A stretch of DNA of 9,137 nt. Origin: Planctomycetota bacterium. GTDB taxonomy: Bacteria; Planctomycetota; PUPC01; DSUN01. The notes beneath the pieces are model-generated. The model was given only the letters and a program-made list of their open reading frames with translations. It did no database searches and was not told the origin of the DNA. This document shows, piece after piece, positions 1-4,496 of the stretch. The stretch spans positions 1 through 9,137 of the forward strand of contig VGYW01000341.1 of NCBI GenBank assembly GCA_016872875.1. The letters run 5' to 3'. Positions within the stretch are counted from its first letter, which is position 1, and every line of letters begins with the position of its first letter. A program made the position numbers and the translations under genes.

Positions 1-1
1 G

Positions 2-925
2 GCCCAGCGCTGGAGCGCCTTGCAGCGGGTCAGGCGGCCGGGGGCCAGGCCCTCGGCGCTCGACCTGGGCCGCGTGCTCGAATACCTCGACCGCCGCCCG
101 CTTGTGGCGCCGCTTGCGCTCCTGGGCCTCCTCGCCGCGATGTCGGCCGCATGCGCCCTGTTCGCGGGGCAGAGACGCGCCGCCTACACGGACGCGGGGC
201 ACGGAGGCCCCGCCCACAGGCACGGAGGCCCCGCCCACAGGCAGGGAGGCCCCGCCCACAGGCACGGAGGCCCCGCCCACAGGCACGGAGGCCCCGCCCA
301 CAGGCAGGGAGGCCCCGCCCACAGGTGGTGGCGCGACGGGGCGCTCGCCTTCTCCGTGGCCTCCACCGGCCTCATCGAGATGGGCGTCGAGTTCTCAGTC
401 CTCCTCGGCTTCCAGGTCGTCTGCGGCTACGTCTACCACTACGTCGGCCTGCTCGTCGCGTCGTTCATGTTCGGCCTGGCGCTGGGGGCCTGGGTGTCGA
501 GCCGCTGGGTGCGCGGCGGGTGCGCGACGTGGCGGCGGATGGTCGTGGTGCAGTTGTGCATCTGCGCCTACCCGCTGGCGCTCCTGGGGTTCCTGGCGCT
601 GAGCGCGGGGGTGCGGTTCGCGGGGATGCCGGCCGTGGCTGGGGTGCTTTTCAGCTTGGCGGCGCTATCGGCGGGATTCGTGGGCGGGCTCCAGTTCCCG
701 CTTGCGGTCGCGCTCCACACGGCGGGGGCGGGGTCGGCCGGGCCGCTCTACGGCCTGGACCTGTTCGGCTCGTGCCTGGGCGCGCTGGCCGTGAGCTCGC
801 TCCTCGCCCCGAGCCTCGGGCTGCCAGGCGTGTGCCTGATGCTCGCCGGGCTGGCAGGGCTGGGGCTTCTGGGCCTGGTCGCATCGTCGTCGTTGTCGTC
901 GTCGTCCTCGTCGTCGAACCTGTGA
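2..925 (+). CDS. Spermidine-synthase-like polytopic membrane protein, C-terminal part (5'-truncated)
   Basis: The frame is open from the first base. The first in-frame start is a TTG at 20 with no convincing ribosome binding site, so I treat the gene as cut by the window edge. Hydrophobic segments are visible at about nt 104-170, 338-415, 435-495, 540-610, 625-720 and 735-885. The run GMGVEFSVLLGFQ-like (here LIEMGVEFSVLLGFQ), followed by GYVYHYVGLLVASFMFGLALGAW and later LYGLDLFGSCLGAL with a distal L-P-S-L-G, is the pattern of the MFS-like C-terminal half of fused spermidine-synthase-like membrane proteins. The catalytic domain would lie upstream and is not seen. The substrate is unknown; many such proteins lack proven aminopropyltransferase activity. 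Two oddities stand out: a His/Gly/Pro heptapeptide repeated six times in the first loop, and a Ser-rich tail just before the TGA at 923-925. Membrane protein assignment is secure; the family call is by motif recall only. Confidence 0.6.
   Translation, partial: AQRWSALQRVRRPGARPSALDLGRVLEYLDRRPLVAPLALLGLLAAMSAACALFAGQRRAAYTDAGHGGPAHRHGGPAHRQGGPAHRHGGPAHRHGGPAHRQGGPAHRWWRDGALAFSVASTGLIEMGVEFSVLLGFQVVCGYVYHYVGLLVASFMFGLALGAWVSSRWVRGGCATWRRMVVVQLCICAYPLALLGFLALSAGVRFAGMPAVAGVLFSLAALSAGFVGGLQFPLAVALHTAGAGSAGPLYGLDLFGSCLGALAVSSLLAPSLGLPGVCLMLAGLAGLGLLGLVASSSLSSSSSSSNL
200..325 (+). repeat. Six perfect 21-bp tandem repeats inside the membrane-protein gene
   Basis: The units start at 200, 221, 242, 263, 284 and 305. 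Each reads CA(C/G)GGAGGCCCCGCCCACAGG, with C/G at the third base the only variation (C, C, G, C, C, G). Read in the gene's frame each encodes GGPAHR plus H or Q, so the frame is kept whatever the copy number. The array lies in the loop between the first and second hydrophobic segments. The C-C-G pattern repeats twice, so the last step may have been duplication of a 63-bp triplet of units. Bases 194-213 also form a 7-bp palindrome around a 6-nt loop. Confidence 0.95.
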
Positions 926-966
926 GGAGAGAAAGACCAAAGACTCGACGACGAGGACGACGACGA
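896..966. repeat. TCG/CGA inverted repeat spanning the stop codon
   Basis: Bases 897-917 are the exact reverse complement of 945-965 (21 bp). The T896-A966 pair extends this to 22 bp, and a weaker outer stem continues to about 890/972. The loop is 27 nt (918-944) and contains the TGA stop of the upstream gene. The left arm encodes the serine tail. There is no T-run after the right arm (it continues GAGCGAAATC), so this is not a canonical intrinsic terminator, although a hairpin this strong at a gene end could still stop transcription or protect the mRNA 3' end. It could equally be simple-sequence expansion followed by inverted duplication. Confidence 0.85.
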
Positions 967-984
967 GGACGAGCGAAATCGCAG

Positions 985-1013
985 TTGACTTTCCGGCGGC
1001 CCGCAGGTACTAT
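985..1013 (+). promoter_or_regulatory. Predicted sigma70-type promoter, leaderless configuration
   Basis: TTGACT at 985-990 matches five of six -35 consensus bases. TACTAT at 1008-1013 matches four of six -10 bases, with the ideal 17-nt spacer. The expected transcription start, about 7 nt after the -10, falls at 1020-1021, which is the first base of the ATG at 1021. The same architecture (TTGACC, 17 nt, TACGAT) occurs upstream of the AAA gene in this window, which supports both calls. Confidence 0.6.
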
Positions 1014-1020
1014 GCTCGCT

Positions 1021-1827
1021 ATGGCACACAAGCTCTCGATACGGAAGACGAAGCGGCTGCGGCAGATACTGGCGAAGTCCTACAAGCTGCCGGAGCCGCC
1101 GGAGCGCTTGGACTCGCTGGTTGAGCAGGTGGTGATGACGGTGCTGTGGGCGGATGCCTCGCCCGCGAAGGCGCGGCAGGCCTGCGAGCGGCTCAGGGAG
1201 GAGTTCGTTGACTGGAACGAGCTGCGCGTGAGCATGACGACCGAGGCTGGGGCGGTGCTGGAGGCCTGCGGCCTGGCGCCCGTGAAGGCCATGGCGCTCA
1301 AGCGCGTCCTCGGAAAAGCCGTCGAGGACTTCTATACCTTCGACTTCGAGGCCCTCGCCAAGCTGCCGCGCGAGGACCTCAAGGCCTGGTTCATGGGCAT
1401 CGAGGGGATACCGCACCCCGTCGCCGCAGCAGTCCTCTACAACGTCTTCGACTACGACCGCGTGCTGGTTGACGCCGACATCGCCCGTGTGGTCCGCCGC
1501 CTCGGCCTGGTCGGCGAGGCGGCGACCGAGGCCGAGATCGAAGCGGGGCTGGCACAGGTCATCCCCGGCAGGGAGGCCCACTTCATCTACAGCGCCCTCC
1601 GGCAACACGCGCTCACCGTGTGTACGAAGGACGACTTCGATTGCCGGACCTGTCCGCTACGGAAGGAGTGCCGGACGGCGCCCGGCCGCATCGCACAGCT
1701 CGAGGCCGCGGCCCGCGCCGCCAAGAGGAAGCGCAGGCCAAAGCCCAAGCCGCCCGCGCGCAAGCGGAAGCCCAAGGCCAAGCCCAAGCCGAAGGCGCCC
1801 GCACGCAAGCCCGCGAAGAAACGCTGA
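1021..1827 (+). CDS. Divergent endonuclease III-like HhH/4Fe-4S DNA glycosylase-family protein
   Basis: The protein has 268 residues. The C-terminal C-X6-C-X2-C-X5-C set (C201, C208, C211, C217) is exactly the iron-sulfur loop of the Nth/MutY family. The segment VDADIARVVRRLGL (D151) aligns with VDTHIFRV of E. coli Nth, whose Asp is catalytic. The helix-hairpin-helix region aligns without gaps, but the Nth LPGVGRK is here IEGIPHP (127-133): the second hairpin glycine and the lysine nucleophile are both replaced by proline. A bifunctional glycosylase/lyase mechanism is therefore unlikely. It could be a monofunctional glycosylase or a DNA-binding relative. Residues from about 235 to the end are a Lys/Arg/Pro/Ala tail like that of histone H1. 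I chose ATG 1021 over the in-frame ATG 1012 because 1012 overlaps the predicted -10 box and 1021 coincides with the predicted transcript start. The hydrolase gene follows after 12 bp. Confidence 0.85.
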   Translation: MAHKLSIRKTKRLRQILAKSYKLPEPPERLDSLVEQVVMTVLWADASPAKARQACERLREEFVDWNELRVSMTTEAGAVLEACGLAPVKAMALKRVLGKAVEDFYTFDFEALAKLPREDLKAWFMGIEGIPHPVAAAVLYNVFDYDRVLVDADIARVVRRLGLVGEAATEAEIEAGLAQVIPGREAHFIYSALRQHALTVCTKDDFDCRTCPLRKECRTAPGRIAQLEAAARAAKRKRRPKPKPPARKRKPKAKPKPKAPARKPAKKR

Positions 1828-1839
1828 ACAGGGAGAGCC

Positions 1840-4275
1840 ATGGTGAGGAACCTCTCGCGGCCTTTTCGGATTTCGGATTTCGGATTTCGGATTTCAATCC
1901 GCAATCCGCAATCCGCAATCCGCAATCTCTCGCTCACTATCCTCCTGGCGGCCCTGCCGGCCCTGGCCGGCACAGAGCCGACGCCGCTGGCTCAGTGGCG
2001 CTTCGAGAGCGGCACCGACGACTGGGAGTCGCGCGACGCCGCCATCGCGCACAGCAAGGACAAGGCGAAGGAGGGCGGCTACGCTCTCCAGATCGCCGTC
2101 GAGTTCCCAAGACCCGTCTCCATCTTCCGCAGGGTCAACCTCGACCTCGACCGCGTCGGCCGCATCACCTACCACGTCTTCGTCCCCAAGGACGCCCCTG
2201 AGAACGTCAAGACCATGCTCTTCATGAAGGACAAGGACGGGCTGTGGTTCCAGCACTTCTTCGAGCAGTCGCTCGAGCGGGAGACGTGGAACGAGGTGAG
2301 CCTGGACATCAGCCCGTCCAGCCCGCACCTGCGCCCGAGCGCCCACCACCGGCTGTGGGACAGCGTGGTGGCCCACGGGATGAACCAGCTAGGGGTGAAG
2401 TTCTTCTGCGACGACAAGTTCAAGGGCGCGCTCTACCTGGACCGCATTGCGGCCTACCCGCTCGACGAGCCGCGCGAGCCGCTCCGCGTCATCAACCTCC
2501 GCGAAGAGCGCACCGCGGTCGGCCGCTACGAGCGCTTCGAGGCCACGTTCGGCATCAACCGCCACGTGACCAACCCGTTCGACCCCGACCAGGTGAAGAT
2601 CGACGCGGTCTTCGCCGACCCCAAGGGCAAGCGCGTCATCATCCCTGCCTTCTACTACCAGAACTACGTCCGCCGCGTCAAGAACGACCGCGAGGAACTC
2701 GTCCCCGTCGGCCCAGGCACCTGGAAGGTCCGCTACGCGCCCACCGTGGAGGGCCTCCACACCTACTACCTCACCGTGCAGTACACGCCCGAGCGCCAGC
2801 GCGGCAGCAAGCCCGAGCCACTCCTTGCCACGGGCAAGCGCTCCTTCCTCTGCATCCCCTCCAAGAGCAAGGGCTTCATCCACGTCTGCAAGAAGGACCC
2901 CAACTACTTCGCCTTCGACTCAGGCGACTGGTTCTATCCCATCGGGCACAACGTCCATTCGCCCAGCGACGACACGCCCCGCGCCGCCGCCATCCAGCAC
3001 GCCCTCGGCACCACCATCCTGCCCGACCACGGCACCTTCAACTACGACTACCTCTTCAAGAAGATGGCCGACAACGGGGAGAACTTCGCCGAGGTCTGGA
3101 TGTGCTCCTGGTGGCTCGCACTCGAATGGGTGAAGGACTGGCGCAACTACAACGGCCTCACCCGCTACAACCTCCACTCCGCCTGGCGGCTCGACTACCT
3201 CCTCGAGCTCGCCGAGCGCCACGACCTCTACCTCAACGTGGTCCTGGACAACCATGGCAAGGCATCCACCTGGTGCGACCCGGAGTGGGAGGACAACCCC
3301 TACAACGAGCTCAACGGCGGCTTCCTTGCCAGCCCCGAGGACTTCTTCCGCAACCCCATTGCCAAGGAGATCAACAAGAAGCTCCTCCGCTACGTCGTCG
3401 CACGCTGGGGCTACAACCCGCGCATCCTCGGCTTCGAGCTCTGGAGCGAGATTGACCTCGTGGGCGACGCCTGGCCCTTCCACGCCGACGCCGTCGCCGC
3501 CGCACCAAAGGTCCAGTGGCACCGCGAGATGTCCGAATACCTCCAGCAGATTGACCCCTGGGGCCACTGCGTAGGCACCCACTGGTCCACCAACTACGGG
3601 CGCGTCCAGGCCTCCATCGCCTCGCTCCCCGGCATCCACTACGTGGCCACCGACATCTACTCCATGCCCCTCATCAAGTACGTCCTCGGCACGGCCCAGT
3701 GCGGCGCCGGCCTCGGCAAACCGATCATCGTCACCGAATACGGCGGCGCCGGCCCCTTCGGCTCCCCCTCCAACGTCCTCCGCGCCCACCTCCACGCCGG
3801 CCTCTGGTCCACCTACATGACCCACACCTCCGGCACCCCGCTCCTCTGGTGGTTCCAATTCATCGAGAGCGACGACCTGTACTGGAACTTCAAGGCCCTG
3901 GCCGCGTTCCACAAGGGCGAGGAGCGGCGCGCGCAGGGCCTCGTCACCCGCGTCCTCACCACCGCCAGCTTCCCCAGCCCCCACTACGACCTCGGCGCGC
4001 TGGCGCTTCAGGGGCAGTCCAAGGCCTACGTCTGGGTCTACTCCCAGAGCTCCATGGAGCGCATGCCCGCCGAGCAGTTGGCCCCCCGGTTCAAGGACAT
4101 CTCCCTCCGCCTCGACAGCCTCAACCCCGGCAAGTACGACGTCGAGGTCTGGGACACCTCCAAGAAGGGCGGCATCATCGAGAAGAAGGCCATCGCCACG
4201 GAGGGCGCCTACCTCACCATTCCCCTGCCCGAGTTCCGCACCGACTGCGCCCTGAAGGTCCGGCCCGCCAAGTGA
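1840..4275 (+). CDS. Secreted DUF5060 glycoside hydrolase (clan GH-A / GH5-like)
   Basis: The protein has 811 residues. GGGAG (1831-1835) supports the ATG at 1840. The N-terminus carries a 25-residue insertion (residues 7-31) encoded by a dispersed repeat. A hydrophobic core (about 32-43, ending ALA) follows, so export by a Sec signal peptide with cleavage after A43 is likely. Residues about 50-215 look like a carbohydrate-binding beta-sandwich (starting AQWRFESG). Residues about 222-345 match DUF5060 (NPFDPDQV..., IPAFYYQNY, ...PVGPGTWKVRYAPTVEG). From about 362 (DWFYPIGHN) to 700 is a TIM-barrel hydrolase. E537 in FELWSEID fits the acid/base after strand 4, and E633 in IVTEYGG fits the nucleophile after strand 7. 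The usual Asn before the acid/base is Ser here. A C-terminal beta domain occupies about 715-811. The likely role is periplasmic or extracellular polysaccharide breakdown; the substrate cannot be read from sequence. It is probably co-transcribed with the preceding gene. Confidence 0.88.
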   Translation: MVRNLSRPFRISDFGFRISIRNPQSAIRNLSLTILLAALPALAGTEPTPLAQWRFESGTDDWESRDAAIAHSKDKAKEGGYALQIAVEFPRPVSIFRRVNLDLDRVGRITYHVFVPKDAPENVKTMLFMKDKDGLWFQHFFEQSLERETWNEVSLDISPSSPHLRPSAHHRLWDSVVAHGMNQLGVKFFCDDKFKGALYLDRIAAYPLDEPREPLRVINLREERTAVGRYERFEATFGINRHVTNPFDPDQVKIDAVFADPKGKRVIIPAFYYQNYVRRVKNDREELVPVGPGTWKVRYAPTVEGLHTYYLTVQYTPERQRGSKPEPLLATGKRSFLCIPSKSKGFIHVCKKDPNYFAFDSGDWFYPIGHNVHSPSDDTPRAAAIQHALGTTILPDHGTFNYDYLFKKMADNGENFAEVWMCSWWLALEWVKDWRNYNGLTRYNLHSAWRLDYLLELAERHDLYLNVVLDNHGKASTWCDPEWEDNPYNELNGGFLASPEDFFRNPIAKEINKKLLRYVVARWGYNPRILGFELWSEIDLVGDAWPFHADAVAAAPKVQWHREMSEYLQQIDPWGHCVGTHWSTNYGRVQASIASLPGIHYVATDIYSMPLIKYVLGTAQCGAGLGKPIIVTEYGGAGPFGSPSNVLRAHLHAGLWSTYMTHTSGTPLLWWFQFIESDDLYWNFKALAAFHKGEERRAQGLVTRVLTTASFPSPHYDLGALALQGQSKAYVWVYSQSSMERMPAEQLAPRFKDISLRLDSLNPGKYDVEVWDTSKKGGIIEKKAIATEGAYLTIPLPEFRTDCALKVRPAK
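1852..1933 (+). repeat. 75-bp dispersed-repeat insertion in the signal peptide, with 7-bp flanking duplication
   Basis: Four CGGATTT units (1867-1894) are followed by four CAATCCG units (1895-1922), giving an imperfect hairpin with one mismatch per 7 bp. CTCTCGC occurs immediately before (1852-1858) and immediately after (1927-1933), exactly 75 bp apart. Removing one copy plus the insert gives an in-frame signal peptide, MVRNLS joined to LTILLAALPALA, with normal n-, h- and c-regions. This is what a target-site duplication would look like. Translated runs such as RISDFGFRIS and NPQSAIRN are familiar from dispersed repeats in uncultured Planctomycetota-like genomes (recall, not a search). Confidence 0.85.
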
Positions 4276-4287
4276 CCTGTCGCCCGA

Positions 4288-4340
4288 CGTAGCCCGCCCC
4301 TCCGGGGCGGAAAGACTCCGCCTCGGAGAGGCGGGCTACG
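4288..4340. repeat. Palindromic intergenic element between convergent genes (possible bidirectional terminator)
   Basis: CGTAGCCCGCC (4288-4298) is the exact reverse complement of 4330-4340. Inside it, CTCCG (4300-4304) pairs with CGGAG (4324-4328) and GGCGG (4306-4310) pairs with CCGCC (4318-4322) around a 7-nt loop AAAGACT. Together these make about 21 bp of stem with one small bulge. It begins 12 bp after the hydrolase stop, in the gap between genes that converge. No T-tract follows on either strand, so factor-independent termination is unproven. The compact symmetric form also fits a dispersed REP-like element. Confidence 0.75.
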
Positions 4341-4403
4341 CCCAAGGCGGCCGCGTGCGCGCGGGTGGGAATAATGTAGGGCATGCACACCTGCACGCGG
4401 AAC

Positions 4404-4496
4404 TCAACCGAGCGAGGCGACGAAGTCGGCCAGCCCGAACCCCGGCGCCGCGCGGTCGAACGCCCCGGCGGCCTCCGCCGCTCCCTCGGCGTCACC
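4404..4496 (-). other. In-frame open extension after the TPR gene's TAG stop
   Basis: After the TAG at 4499-4497 the same frame stays open for 30 codons to a TGA at 4406-4404. The translated extension is Ala/Gly-rich and ends FGLADFVASLG, which looks like a normal amphipathic C-terminal helix. Almost all third positions are G or C. It may be the remnant of a longer ancestral C-terminus cut by a nonsense change, or chance in GC-rich DNA, where a 30-codon stop-free run is not rare. Confidence 0.35.

Noticed and set aside
102..602. Alternative open frames over the membrane-protein gene
   Set aside because: The 21-bp repeat has no stop in any frame. These translations are Arg/Ala/Ser-rich shadows without hydrophobic segments.
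1012..1020. ATG at 1012 as start of the nuclease-like gene
   Set aside because: It lies in the predicted -10 box and so upstream of the predicted transcript start. ATG 1021 fits better, though start mapping could overturn this.
748..1608. Long minus-strand open frame opposite the nuclease-like gene
   Set aside because: It runs through the TCG/CGA tract as Ser and Asp runs, lacks a ribosome binding site, and overlaps a gene with a conserved iron-sulfur motif.
2920..3984. 354-residue minus-strand open frame opposite the hydrolase
   Set aside because: It is Gly/Val/Glu-rich shadow coding caused by the hydrolase's C-ending codons, with no recognisable domain.
4214..4495. Minus-strand 93-residue open frame after the TPR gene
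   Set aside because: It crosses the palindromic element and the end of the hydrolase gene and is Arg/Gly-rich. The more protein-like frame here is the in-frame extension reported above.
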